Notes under the pieces: model-generated
Seen by the model: the letters and a program-made list of their open reading frames with translations, nothing else
Told to the model about the DNA's origin: nothing
Database searches by the model: none
Assembly (NCBI GenBank): GCA_001319865.1
Contig: BBSL01000212.1
Span: forward strand, 1-46,230
Direction of reading: 5' to 3'
Source: Burkholderia sp. E7m39
GTDB lineage: Bacteria > Pseudomonadota > Gammaproteobacteria > Burkholderiales > Burkholderiaceae
Length of the DNA stretch: 46,230 nt
Program-made: the position numbers and the translations under genes
Shown here: positions 8,706-17,450 of the stretch, piece by piece
Position numbering within the stretch: position 1 is the first letter of the stretch
Layout: each line of letters opens with the position of its first letter

Positions 8706-10211
8706 TCAGGCTGCCGCTGCCGGCAGTTCCGCGACGAGACGAATCGACGCGGTCAGTTCTTCCATCTGGAAATGCGGCTTCAGGAAACAGGTCGCGCGGT
8801 ATGCACCCGGCTTGCCCGGCACTTCCGTGACGTCCACGCGCCCTTCGCCGAGCGGGAAACGCGCTTTTTGCGCGTGCGACGCCGACGGGTTGATCAGCAC
8901 GTAGTCAGCGATCCAGTTGTTCAGATACGCCTCGATATCGCTGCGCGACTGGAAGCTGCCGACCTTGTCGCGCATGATCACTTTCATGTAGTGAGCGAAG
9001 CGCGATGCGGCGAGCACGTACGGCAGACGCGCCGACAGTTGCGCGTTCGCATTGGCGGCGTCCTTGTTGTACACCTTCGGGCGATTGGTCGTCTGGCCAC
9101 CGAAGAAAGTCGCGAAGTTCGAACCCTTCGAATTCACCAGCGCGATAAAGCCGAGGTCGTTCAATTCCTTCTCGCGGCGATCGGTGATCGTCACTTCCGT
9201 CGGGCACTTGAGGACAATGTCGCCTTCGCCCGTCTTGTACGTGTGTGCGACCATGTTTTCGACCTTGCCGCCGCCTTCCACGCCACGGATCGCCGTCGAC
9301 CAGCTGTACTTCGCAAACGCATCGGTGATGCGCAGACCGAGCTGGTAGGCCGAGTTCGCCCACAGGTACTTGCTGTGATCGGTGCCGTCGACATCTTCTT
9401 CGAAGTTGAAGTTCTCGACGGGCTTGGTCTTCGCGCCATACGGCAGACGTGCAGCGTACGAAGGCAGCACCAGCGACACGTAACGCGAATCTTCCGAGTC
9501 GCGGAAGCTGCGCCATGCGGCGAGTTCGGCGCTCTCGAAGGTCTTCGACAGATCGCGCGTGACGCCGAGGTCCGTAAACGATTTCAGATCGAACAGGCTG
9601 GGCGATGCGGCCGCGATAAACGGCGCATGCGCGGCGGCTGCCACCTTCGAAATGCGCTCGAGCAGCGCGATGTCTTGCGGATGACGACCAAACGAGTAAT
9701 CGCCGATCAGCAACGAGTACGGCGCGCCGCCGAATGTGCCGTATTCCTCTTCGTAGATTTTCTTGAAGAGCGTGCTCATATCGTGATCGACAGCCGTTTC
9801 CAGGTCTTTGAGCAGCTCCTTCTTCGTCACGTTCAGCAGGCGCAGCTTCAGCTGCGGCCCCGTTTCCGTGCCGTAGACCATGTCATGCAGGCCCGTCCAG
9901 GACGCTTCGAGCTCCTGGAACGCTTCTTCATGCATGATCGCGTTGAGCTGGTCCGACAGCAGCTTGTCGATTTCAGCGACGCGTTCGTTGATCATCGCGA
10001 CGACGCTCTTATCGGGGCTCGTGCGCATGCCTTCGTCGAGAATCTGCGAAGCGAGCTGGCCAATCAGCTTTTTGGCGTAGCTGCTTTGCGACGGCTCGAC
10101 GGCCATGTTGCCTTCATGCACGATGCGTTCGAGCAGGCTCAGTTCCGCGCCCGCGGCGTCGAGCATCTGGGTTTCGCGCGCGGCCGCACCGGCCGCTGTG
10201 TTGCTTGCCAT
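8706..10211 (-). CDS. tssC: T6SS sheath large subunit TssC
   Basis: 501 aa, usual for TssC (VipB/ImpC). With TssB it forms the contractile sheath. Recognised by SWTGLHDMVYGTETGPQLKL, FKKIYEEEYGTFGGAPYSLL, GDYSFGRHPQD, and the C-terminal FPLGEGRVDVTEVPGKPGAY and FLKPHFQMEELTASIRLVAE. An in-frame GTG lies 9 bp upstream at 10220. ATG at 10211 is preferred because AAAGGTG precedes it at normal spacing. The gap to tssB is 66 bp. Confidence 0.96.
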   Translation of the reverse strand: MASNTAAGAAARETQMLDAAGAELSLLERIVHEGNMAVEPSQSSYAKKLIGQLASQILDEGMRTSPDKSVVAMINERVAEIDKLLSDQLNAIMHEEAFQELEASWTGLHDMVYGTETGPQLKLRLLNVTKKELLKDLETAVDHDMSTLFKKIYEEEYGTFGGAPYSLLIGDYSFGRHPQDIALLERISKVAAAAHAPFIAAASPSLFDLKSFTDLGVTRDLSKTFESAELAAWRSFRDSEDSRYVSLVLPSYAARLPYGAKTKPVENFNFEEDVDGTDHSKYLWANSAYQLGLRITDAFAKYSWSTAIRGVEGGGKVENMVAHTYKTGEGDIVLKCPTEVTITDRREKELNDLGFIALVNSKGSNFATFFGGQTTNRPKVYNKDAANANAQLSARLPYVLAASRFAHYMKVIMRDKVGSFQSRSDIEAYLNNWIADYVLINPSASHAQKARFPLGEGRVDVTEVPGKPGAYRATCFLKPHFQMEELTASIRLVAELPAAAA

Positions 10212-10277
10212 CTGAATCACCTTTGAAAGTTCGTTGCGCCCATCAGGAAGGGCATATCAGGCTTCTGTCGGCTGCCT

Positions 10278-10859
10278 TCAGGCGGCAGGCGTGTCCTCAG
10301 CGGGCGCGGCCGGCTCGGCCGCTGCCTCGGCCGCCGCGGGTGCTGCCGAAGCAGCTGCGGGAGCGTCGCTGGCATGCGCCTGACTTTGAACTTTCTTCAG
10401 CTCCTCACTGTTCTGCACGATGCGCTCGAGCATCGAATCGAGCTCGTCGTTGCCGTCGAGCTTGGCGAGCAGATCGCGCAGCTGTTGACGCGCTTCAAGC
10501 AGCTTGGCCAGACGCGGCACCTGCTTGACGATGCTTTCCGGATGAAAATCTTCGAACTTCTCGAACTTCAGTTCGACCTTGATGTTGCCGTCGCCTTTGA
10601 GCGTGTCCGCGACGGAGAGATCGAGACGCGGAGCAATCTTGCTCATGATCTCGTCGAAATTGTCTCGATCGATTTCGACCAGTCGACGCTCCTTGAGTTT
10701 GGGCAGCGGCGTTGCGGGCTGACCCGACAGGTCCGCAAGCAAACCGACCACGAGCGGAAGCTCACGCTTCTCGACTGCGTCGCCGATTTCTACGTCATAG
10801 GTGATCTGAACGCGCGGCGGACGATTGCGTCCTACCCATTTCTGCAAACTGTTCGACAT
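10278..10859 (-). CDS. tssB: T6SS sheath small subunit TssB
   Basis: 193 aa. TssB (VipA/ImpB) pairs with TssC in the sheath. The first ~160 residues are typical: MSNSLQKWVGRNRPPRVQIT, DVEIGDAVEKRELPLVVGLL, ADLSGQPATPLPKLKER and KFEKFEDFHPESIVKQVP. The last ~30 residues are an Ala/Pro/Glu-rich low-complexity tail, making the protein slightly longer than usual. The true start is ATG 10859 with GGAGAGG upstream; 150 bp of open frame before it are non-coding. It is the first gene of the T6SS operon seen here. Confidence 0.95.
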   Translation of the reverse strand: MSNSLQKWVGRNRPPRVQITYDVEIGDAVEKRELPLVVGLLADLSGQPATPLPKLKERRLVEIDRDNFDEIMSKIAPRLDLSVADTLKGDGNIKVELKFEKFEDFHPESIVKQVPRLAKLLEARQQLRDLLAKLDGNDELDSMLERIVQNSEELKKVQSQAHASDAPAAASAAPAAAEAAAEPAAPAEDTPAA

Positions 10860-11787
10860 GAACCTCTCCGGAAAAGCACGAGTGTGTTTAAGAAACAACT
10901 CGCTCGCATAGCCCGCGAGCGATGGGCACCTTGCAAATTGGATTCGAAGAGCGCAGGAACGCATTCGCAGCGTACGTGCGTGCAGACCCCGCTGACAGGA
11001 TGTCGTCAAGCTGAGCGCCCTTCTTTAATATTCTTTTGAATCAGGCTACCCACTACGACAGGCCGGGCGAGCCTTTCTCGGGTGGAAGGCTGCCGTATCG
11101 AGCGCCGGTAGCAGTGTTAATGGCGCTCGCCCCCGCGATTTCTTCCGGGCCAGAAGCTCTACCTTGGTCAGGAGTAGTTGGCCATGCTGAAAGAAACCGG
11201 TACTTCTTTTTCAGGCGGTATTGAACCAGGCACGATCGGCACCTGTTCACCTGCCTTTTAATGACGCAGGATTAGACCACAGCTTTTTTTCAGCTACAAG
11301 ACGAGTTTTCGAGTGCGCGCGAGATATTTTTTCACCGGAATAACGACAAGTACATCAAGTACCAGCGCCATGTTTCATTGCGGCTGGGCCCGGCATAAAA
11401 ACACGAACGTACGATGAATGGTCAGCGCTCCCTAACCCGTTTCGGCCCACATATGGTGTAAGAATATGGTGTAAGAACTTGAAAGACTCTGCAAACAGGC
11501 AGGGCTTCGGATCCTCGACGAAAACAGGCATGCGGCGTGCGCTTTTACTGGCAATTAATCGCATCAGTGGCGTAGTGCGCGTTACTGAATAAAGCGACGT
11601 TGTTTCTTTGGATACGCGACAAAATCAATTGGTTGAATTTGCACAGGATTTTTTATATCTCACCCCCTAAAAACGGGCGATCTTATTCGGATCGTATTCT
11701 CCGCTTCCAGGGAAAACGCCAATGCGTAAGTGATTGCTGCCGCGCAGTGGTCCGTGTATCGTTCGCGGCGCCAACTTTTTACGCAGG
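10860..11787. other. Non-coding region upstream of the T6SS operon
   Basis: About 930 bp without a gene I can support, and visibly AT-richer than its surroundings. It must hold the T6SS promoter (minus strand) and probably the promoter for the plus-strand ORF at 11788. An AT-rich patch at about 11023-11042 could carry the T6SS -10 region, but I see no clear sigma-70 pair and no sigma-54 -24/-12 element. Short open frames here show no protein-like character. A 13-bp tandem duplication lies inside (11451-11476). Confidence 0.5.
11451..11476. repeat. Tandem duplication of a 13-bp unit
   Basis: ATATGGTGTAAGA occurs twice head-to-tail (11451-11463 and 11464-11476) with no mismatch. It is a small local duplication in the non-coding stretch and no function is evident. 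Confidence 0.85.
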
Positions 11788-12015
11788 ATGCATCGCTGCG
11801 AGGACGCTCAAGAGGTGCAGCCGAACGTACTCGTCGAACCGGAGATCGCGCACCTCGACCGGGTCATGGGGACCTTTGTTTTCGGCCGCGTTTCCGCTGC
11901 GACCGCTTACTGGCCAAACCGGCTCGACGCCCTCTGGGCGTTGCGTCATCTCACCGACTATCAGCGTTGCTGGGTGCAAGAGCTAATGCGCGAACTTCCA
12001 GAACCTGAGCGATAA
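11788..12015 (+). CDS. Small hypothetical protein, 75 aa
   Basis: Starts at ATG 11788 with GCAGG just upstream and ends at TAA 12013-12015. The sequence is hydrophilic and protein-like (VQPNVLVEPEIAHLDRVMG, then WPNRLDALWALRHLTDYQR, WVQELMRELPEPER). It has no signal peptide and no membrane segment. I do not recognise the family. It is the nearest co-directional gene upstream of the 595-aa gene at 12233 and could be a partner of it, but the 217-bp gap makes an operon uncertain. Confidence 0.45.
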   Translation: MHRCEDAQEVQPNVLVEPEIAHLDRVMGTFVFGRVSAATAYWPNRLDALWALRHLTDYQRCWVQELMRELPEPER

Positions 12016-12031
12016 ACCCATTCTCAGGTTC
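12001..12031 (+). terminator. 9-bp hairpin over the end of the 75-aa ORF
   Basis: GAACCTGAG (12001-12009) pairs exactly with CTCAGGTTC (12023-12031), with a 13-nt loop containing the stop codon. No T-run follows, so factor-independent termination is uncertain. Confidence 0.35.
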
Positions 12032-12232
12032 CCGTCGTGCACTCCGCATCCTTTTTCTCGTTGGGATCATTACTCTGCAATACGAGGAAAAATGTCCCGC
12101 AGGCCGATAAAGAAAAGTGCGTTGCGTCCGGACGAGACCTGACATCAAATGATCATCCAGAATGAATACGTCGCGGCTATACTGCTGCCGGCGAGAGTCG
12201 GCTAGATCAACAACCGCGAGACGGGGAAAGAA

Positions 12233-14020
12233 ATGGGCGCAAAAGGGCCGCTGGAAGTCGTCACTGCGAGCGAATGGATACGGCGCACGGCGCTGACCTT
12301 CAGTTCTCGTAGCGCAAGCACAAGTCGCGTCGATGCCGCGTATGCCGCATGGTGCACGGCGCGCTTTGATACGCTCAAGGCAGCGACTCTGCGCGATGCG
12401 CTCGACGACTATCTGGCAGAGAAAGGCGGCAACTGGTCAAAGGTTTCGCGCAACGCCGAAAGTGGTGGACTGATGGAGTACATCTACGGGCAGGCGAAGG
12501 CGGTTGCCCCCGCTCGCCCGTCCGCCGCCGCTGCTCGCCACAGAGTCCAGTCGTTCGATATCCCCCACTCCCGCTACGGCGTGCTTTATCTGCTGGGCAA
12601 TATCGACATCGACATGAACTGCTTCAATATCGCGATGGAAGGCGTCGCTGCCGTGGGTGGCGCAATCGGCTCCGGTTTTGCTGCGAACATGGCTCATCTC
12701 GACAGCGTCAGTCAGGCGAGCCGGCACGTCGATATCGCAGGACATCAGGTTTCCGCGCAGGCAATCGTCAGCGCTTCCTCGACGGCCATCAAGACGCTGC
12801 CCAAAGCAGGCAAGACACTCGACGAGACGTTCGGCATCAGTCAACCCCTGGGCAGAGAACGGCGATGGTCGCCGACAGGCACCGTCAGACCCGCCATGGA
12901 TAACGCCGGCAGCGGGCCGATCAAGTCCAAGGTGACGTGGACGTATCCCGTGACCAAAGCCGGATTTGAAATGGTCAAGGACGATCCAGCCCTGTTCCTC
13001 AATCCCTGGATGCTGCCCACCACCGTGGCGGGCTCGGCAATCGTCACGATCACGGAGACGCTCAATAATCTTCGCCGCGAGATAGAGAGCGCCGTCACGT
13101 GGGCGTTCGAGAAAATCAAGAACGCATTGCTCGGCACGTCGGCCTCGACGTTCACGTTGTCCGGCGGCATCGTCCGTTCACTGATCAAGATCGTCGTGAC
13201 GCAATGCCTGGCCAGCGCGGCGCCGTTTGTCGGAGCCGCGATGGATCTCGGCGCGGGGATCGTCAAGACCGTGCGGGCCGCGGCGGAAAAAGTGGGAGCT
13301 TGGCTCGAACGGAGACGCATCCAGTTGAACGCAGGGCACCCGGAGCTGATCGCGGCATCGCTCGAAGGAGAGATGCAGAAGGGCATGTTTCAGGGCCTGT
13401 GGAGCACGCTGAAGGGTGCGGTATCGATGGCGCTGAGTTCCTTCTTGCCGGGCGCAGGCAGCCTCGTATCGGCCATCGTCACGGGCGTCGAGTGGCTGGT
13501 GAAATTCGCGTTCCGGCTGTGGGAGCAAAGCAAGATCCACGCGTTTCTGGTCAAGGCTCGCGAGTTCTATCTTCAGGAACGGGAACTGGCCACACGAGAT
13601 CCCGGCCCACGCGGCCTGGAGTTTCAACCTAACATGGACCCGCAGAGAGGCGGCATTATCCACGACGTCGATAGATTTACAGCCTTGTTCCAGGAGGGCT
13701 GTGACGCCAGTCCGATGATCCCCATGCTGACGCTCAACACAGGCATTTGTGGCAGCCTGATGACAATGGTCAACCTGTTTAGAGACGAAAACCAGGATGG
13801 CAGAGAAGTGGTCGACCGCGCGACGTATAACAGTGGCGTGGCCTATTTCTCCAGGCTCAAGGCTTACGGCGCGCAGTATCTGCAAAGCTCGGGTTTCAAG
13901 TTCCGCGCCAGTCCAACGGAAACACGGGGCAGCATACAAGGGCTCCTCGATCACGCTGTGCACCATCATGGACAGGATACGATGGCTGGAAAAGCGGTCG
14001 CCTTTCTCGCCGCGAGCTAG
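12233..14020 (+). CDS. Unknown 595-aa protein beside T6SS, candidate membrane-acting effector
   Basis: I do not recognise this family. ATG 12233 follows GGGGAAAGAA. There is no signal peptide. Residues 1-95 are a mixed helical region (ATLRDALDDYLAEKGGNWSK and SGGLMEYIYGQA). Hydrophobic helix-like stretches without flanking signal features lie at about 136-153, 260-275, 315-345 (IVVTQCLASAAPFVGAAMDL) and 395-428 (LSSFLPGAGSLVSAIVTGVE). A soluble C-terminal domain at ~475-595 has two Cys (490, 506) and ends with a His-rich HAVHHHG. Several hydrophobic helices in an otherwise soluble protein without a leader are what pore-forming toxins such as colicins show. It is divergent from the T6SS operon. 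No adjacent membrane protein that could give immunity is seen. The effector role is inference. Confidence 0.55.
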   Translation: MGAKGPLEVVTASEWIRRTALTFSSRSASTSRVDAAYAAWCTARFDTLKAATLRDALDDYLAEKGGNWSKVSRNAESGGLMEYIYGQAKAVAPARPSAAAARHRVQSFDIPHSRYGVLYLLGNIDIDMNCFNIAMEGVAAVGGAIGSGFAANMAHLDSVSQASRHVDIAGHQVSAQAIVSASSTAIKTLPKAGKTLDETFGISQPLGRERRWSPTGTVRPAMDNAGSGPIKSKVTWTYPVTKAGFEMVKDDPALFLNPWMLPTTVAGSAIVTITETLNNLRREIESAVTWAFEKIKNALLGTSASTFTLSGGIVRSLIKIVVTQCLASAAPFVGAAMDLGAGIVKTVRAAAEKVGAWLERRRIQLNAGHPELIAASLEGEMQKGMFQGLWSTLKGAVSMALSSFLPGAGSLVSAIVTGVEWLVKFAFRLWEQSKIHAFLVKAREFYLQERELATRDPGPRGLEFQPNMDPQRGGIIHDVDRFTALFQEGCDASPMIPMLTLNTGICGSLMTMVNLFRDENQDGREVVDRATYNSGVAYFSRLKAYGAQYLQSSGFKFRASPTETRGSIQGLLDHAVHHHGQDTMAGKAVAFLAAS

Positions 14021-14409
14021 CATCAAAATATGCTGCGTGAGCCGGTTTGTGCGCTAGCCACATAATCACCGTGGCTAACGGCGACCTTTTTTACGGGCGT
14101 TCGCAGCGATACCAGCGAACCGTCGTTCGGCACATCTGGATTCTGCGTGTTCGCGATCTGCCGCTGTTCGAGTACCGGGTGGTGCTGCATGTGCCGCGAC
14201 GGCGCGTGTCGTCCACTGGAATAACGCATCGTGTCCGGTTTCGTTGACGTCAGGAACGGGGCGCGGGCCGAATTCAATCGGCGTTGACAAGTACCGCTAG
14301 CAGAGTCCGATCTTCGCATTCGGCAATTCTGCCTGCCTGTCCCGCACGAAGGCATTAGCGAGCGTATCCCCCTCCATGCGGTTGAGAGATGTGGCAGCGG
14401 ACAGGCTAG
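14021..14409. other. Non-coding or decayed stretch with possible minus-strand remnant
   Basis: About 390 bp with no intact gene. On the minus strand from ATG 14377 a 26-codon frame (MEGDTLANAFVRDRQAELPN) stops at a TAG. Another protein-like frame follows at once (STPIEFGPRPVPDVNETGHD, near 14287-14230). Together they may be the remains of one gene, but I cannot name it. Confidence 0.3.
14055..14092 (+). terminator. Possible terminator after the 595-aa gene
   Basis: TAGCCAC (14055-14061) pairs with GTGGCTA (14071-14077) across a 9-nt loop. Nine bases later a run of six T (14087-14092) follows. The hairpin and T-run are not adjacent, so this is a weak candidate about 35 bp after the stop. Confidence 0.3.
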
Positions 14410-15130
14410 TCATCGGTCGTACCAGGGCAATCGGTCGCGCGCGAGTTTTGAGGGCAAGGCCTCAAAGAATCCTTGCACCGCGGCCACAGCGGCGTCGAAA
14501 TGCTCAGGAGCAAGCATCAGGTCGACTGAACCCGGGTCCTGCATCGGAGAAGTCTCATTCGAATTGAAAAGCTCGGGCGCAATCATTTCCAGTTCCTGCG
14601 CGGCCGCTCCGCGACCGTGCTTCACGACATTGGCGATGAGGCGCAACAGCTTCAGCCCCGGGTAAAACGGCTGACTTTCGAACGGCGTGCCATCTTTATT
14701 CCAGGTGAAACAGGTCAGCCACCTTTTCGAGTGCCTTGAAATCGGCTTTGGACACCCGGCTTGAGAAAGATTCGTGATCGCTTTGCGACGGTCTCAACGC
14801 CCAGTACACGATCTGCTTGGCCAATTGTTCCCAGAGGTGATATAGCCCAGCCATCGCCAATCCCAGCATCTGCCGAGGTATTGCGTCGAAATAAAGGAGT
14901 TGTCGCGTGTTGTGATATTCCTCTGCTTCATGGAGGCAGCGAAAGGTCATGTCATCGTTGATATCAAATTCGGCCCACTCCCCGTGTAGCCATTCCCGGA
15001 AGCTTTTGTCTTCCTCCTCCCCTTGCGCCCTGAGGTCGTCGAACAAGGGAAGGACCTTTTGGGTAACCGCCTCGGCGTAGGCGTCGATTGCGTCCAACGC
15101 GGATCGCCGATCAGGAATATCGGACCACAT
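14410..15130 (-). pseudogene. Orphan ~240-aa protein split by a one-base frameshift
   Basis: Two adjacent frames read as one protein: 14696-15130 (144 codons from ATG 15130, MWSDIPDRRSALDAIDAYAE) and the +1 frame down to 14410. One extra base in the AAA run at 14708-14710 explains it: removing it gives a continuous reading through DLFTWNKDGTPFESQPFYPG into LRLIANVVKHGRG. The N-terminal part has a helix-rich LHEAEEYHNTRQLLYFDAIP and LAMAGLYHLWEQLAKQ. The joined core LRLIANVVKHG has an N-x3-H look that recalls HEPN-type helical proteins, but the R-to-H spacing does not fit the canonical motif, so no function is assigned. Either a pseudogene or a sequence error. Confidence 0.6.
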
Positions 15131-15393
15131 TGCGCGACCTCCCGGAAGAAATGTTCGGCGACGGTGACCTCACACGGGAAGCATATAGAAGCCTCCCCTG
15201 GTCACGCCGCCCCATATTCGCATGACCCACGTCCAGGCGCCAGTTGATGGTCGCCACGGGTGCGATTAAAGGCGCACGACCTTTATGCCATTAACCCGGA
15301 CTCGTGTGCTGAGACCGGCGATCGACGCTGGTCTGGCGCCTGCTGGTCGGTCAGGTAGAGAGGCCTGGCCTTCGGATCTATATAAGGACTTGA

Positions 15394-15990
15394 ATGACGA
15401 TTCGCAGCCCCATCGCGCTGGGCGTGGCTCTTTGTGTTTCCGGATGTGCCATCAATCCGCAAACCGGTCAACCGGAAGTCGCCGCTTCCGTCAAAACCCA
15501 GTTCAACAGCATTTTCACAGCGAAGACCCCTGCTCGAACAATGACCGCAATATCGGCATTGCCGTTGGCGCGGTCGCCGGTGGCGTAATCGGTTATCTGG
15601 CTCACGGGGCGAAGGGCGCGGCCGCCGGCGCTCTGATCGGGGCCGGCGGCGGCTTTCTGGTCGGTCATGTGCTGGACGCGCGCCGCTGCGAGCTATACCG
15701 GATTGCGCAGGCAAACGGCCTGAAGCTGGCGTCGGCGCCCATCACTCAGGCCAGGCCAAACGCTGGTTCTGCCGACAGACCCGCAACCGTGGGCCTGGAC
15801 GTCCGGCTCGAAAACAAATCGGACGAGTTCGTCGCCGGATCGGCGGAATTGACGCCACAGGCGCGCAAGTACCTCGCGCAGATTGCGAACCAGTACTCGC
15901 CCAAAGCACTGATGGCTGCCCTGCCGCCCGACGCGACGCCCGAGCAGCGCGCGCAGGCAGGCGGCCGCAAGGTGTTGATAGTCGGGCACA
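15394..15990 (+). pseudogene. OmpA-type outer-membrane lipoprotein, frameshifted and truncated
   Basis: ATG 15394 follows AAGGAC. The N-terminus is a lipoprotein signal with lipobox VSGC (MTIRSPIALGVALCVSGCAI). After QFNSIF the frame breaks near 15514-15520. A missing base would give DSEDPCSNNDRNIGIAVGAV and then a glycine-zipper membrane segment (GKGAAAGALIGAGGGFL-like, 15600-15670). An OmpA peptidoglycan-binding domain begins (ELTPQARKYLAQIANQY) but stops being homologous right after RKVLIVGH at about 15989, where the 'TDDTG' part of the domain should follow. The rest is replaced by the start of the next gene's operon. So it is broken twice: by an indel and by a fusion point. Confidence 0.75.
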
Positions 15991-16005
15991 AGTGGGAGAA
16001 CCTGC

Positions 16006-16845
16006 ATGAGCGCCGTCGACATCACTCACCTGCGCGAGTGGGTTGGCAGGAGCCAGTCTGACCTTGACGTACTCTCGTCGCGCCAGGCGCGGCTAATGGC
16101 CGCAACGCTCGGGATTCCTCAGTCTGACTTCGTCGACGGCACACCATTGCCTCCGCTCTGGCATTGGCACTACTTCCTCAGCGGCGCGCCGCCTTCGGCG
16201 CTCGGCCGAGACGGCCACCCCGCAAGAGGCGGCTTCTTGCCTCCCGTACCTTTGTCGAACCGCATGTGGGCCGGCGGCGCGCTCGAATTCCACGGCGACC
16301 TGCCGCTGGGTGCGAACGTTCAAAAGCGCTCGAGCATCGCGTCGGTTGAACACAAGCAAGGACGAACTGGCGAGCTTGTCTTCGTGACGGTTCTGCATGA
16401 AGTCCTGCGCGAAGGCAAAGTCCTTGTCACCGAGCACCACGACATTGTTTACAAGGAAGCGTCCAAGGCGGGTGCCACGGCCGCGATGCTGGAGATACCC
16501 GAGCCGCAGCAAACGCGTCGGGTAAAACCAGATTCGACGATGTTGTTCCGCTACTCCGCGCTGACGTTCAACGGCCATCGCATTCACTACGACGCGGACT
16601 ATTGCCGCGAAGTCGAAGGCTATCCGAACCTCGTGATTCACGGCCCACTAAATGCAACGCTTCTTGCCCGCTTTGCAGAAGAAGTGAGCGGACGTCGGCT
16701 GAAGCATTTTCGCTATCGCGCAGTTCAGCCCGCGATACTCGGTAACGAATTGGAGTTCAACGCCGCGCCAGACGGTGACCAGCTCGTGGTTTGGGTGAGC
16801 TTAACCGGCGGTGCCGTCTCGATGCGAGCTGAAGCCTCGTTCTAG
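16006..16845 (+). CDS. Itaconyl-CoA/mesaconyl-CoA hydratase-like protein (FAS1-like dehydratase)
   Basis: 279 aa, MaoC/hot-dog family with an N-terminal FAS1-like dehydratase domain. Diagnostic stretches: LPPLWHWHYFLSGAPPSALG, GGFLPPVPLSNRMWAGGALE, and the C-terminal FRYSALTFNGHRIHYDADYC with GYPNLVIHGPLNATLL. Relatives hydrate itaconyl-CoA (Ich) or mesaconyl-C4-CoA. GGGAGA precedes the ATG. The ATG overlaps a TGA that closes a reading frame ending QVGEPA, which may be the last codons of a lost upstream gene. With a CitE-like lyase fragment downstream, itaconate degradation (CoA transferase, hydratase, citramalyl-CoA lyase) is the best reading. The gene looks intact, but its partners are not. 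Confidence 0.75.
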   Translation: MSAVDITHLREWVGRSQSDLDVLSSRQARLMAATLGIPQSDFVDGTPLPPLWHWHYFLSGAPPSALGRDGHPARGGFLPPVPLSNRMWAGGALEFHGDLPLGANVQKRSSIASVEHKQGRTGELVFVTVLHEVLREGKVLVTEHHDIVYKEASKAGATAAMLEIPEPQQTRRVKPDSTMLFRYSALTFNGHRIHYDADYCREVEGYPNLVIHGPLNATLLARFAEEVSGRRLKHFRYRAVQPAILGNELEFNAAPDGDQLVVWVSLTGGAVSMRAEASF

Positions 16846-16893
16846 GCGCATGCAAGCTTGCGTTGACGGAATCTTTCAAGATTGGAGACAAAG

Positions 16894-17450
16894 ATGCACT
16901 CGAAATCCCACCTCGGTCAGCCCGACGCCTTGACCCCATCGAAGGACTCGAACCGCATTGAACGCCGCGCAGCAATTGCGAGCGTCATTGGCACCACGAT
17001 TGAGTGGTACGACTTCTTCATCTACGGCACTGCGGCGGCTCTTATTTTTCCAAAGCTTTTTTTCGCACACGGAAGTTCAGAAGGCCTCATGGAATCATTC
17101 GCCACCATTTTCGTGGGCTTTCTGTCTCGACCTTTGGGTGGAGCCATCTTCGGATACATGGGTGACCGTGTAGGTCGCAAATCGACTCTTGTCGCCACAC
17201 TGACGCTTGATGGGCGTGGCAACCTTGTTCGTCGGTCTTCTGCCGACGGCCCAGCAGATTGGCCCCACCGCCGGCTGGCTTCTCATTGCCCTTCGGTTCC
17301 TGCAAGGAATTGGCGTGGGCGGGGAATGGGGCGGTGCTGTTCTGCTCTCAATGGAGAGCCATCAAGGCAAGCGCCGTGGCTTCATGGCATCGTTGCCGAA
17401 CGTGGGTGTGCCTCTCGGGCTGGTGATCTCCGTTCTCGTTTGGAGCTTGT
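16894..17450 (+). pseudogene. MFS metabolite:H+ symporter, frameshifted and C-truncated
   Basis: Starts at ATG 16894 with GGAG 6 nt upstream. The N-terminus is typical of the metabolite:H+ symporter group (KgtP/ShiA/ProP-like): RAAIASVIGTTIEWYDFFIY, then FVGFLSRPLGGAIFGYMGDR and GRKSTLVATLTL. A one-base insertion near 17206 shifts the frame. The next frame continues with LMGVATLFVGLLPTAQQIGP and FLQGIGVGGEWGGAVLLSME, up to LVISVLVWSLCS. At about 17,450 homology to MFS stops after roughly 185 codons (normal length ~430) and a CitE-like gene begins. It probably once imported the C5 acid of this locus and is now non-functional. Confidence 0.8.

Noticed and set aside
10860..11250. Searched for a sigma-54 (-24/-12) promoter for the T6SS operon
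   Set aside because: No TGGCAC-N5-TTGC-type element found on the minus strand by eye.
11036..11564. Short open frames on both strands in the AT-richer gap upstream of the T6SS operon
   Set aside because: No ribosome-binding sequence, no protein-like pattern, mutually overlapping.
14047..14247. 66-codon plus-strand frame just after the 595-aa gene, considered as an immunity gene
   Set aside because: Arg/His/Val-rich sequence without membrane segment or signal peptide. It lies opposite protein-like minus-strand remnants and overlaps the putative terminator.
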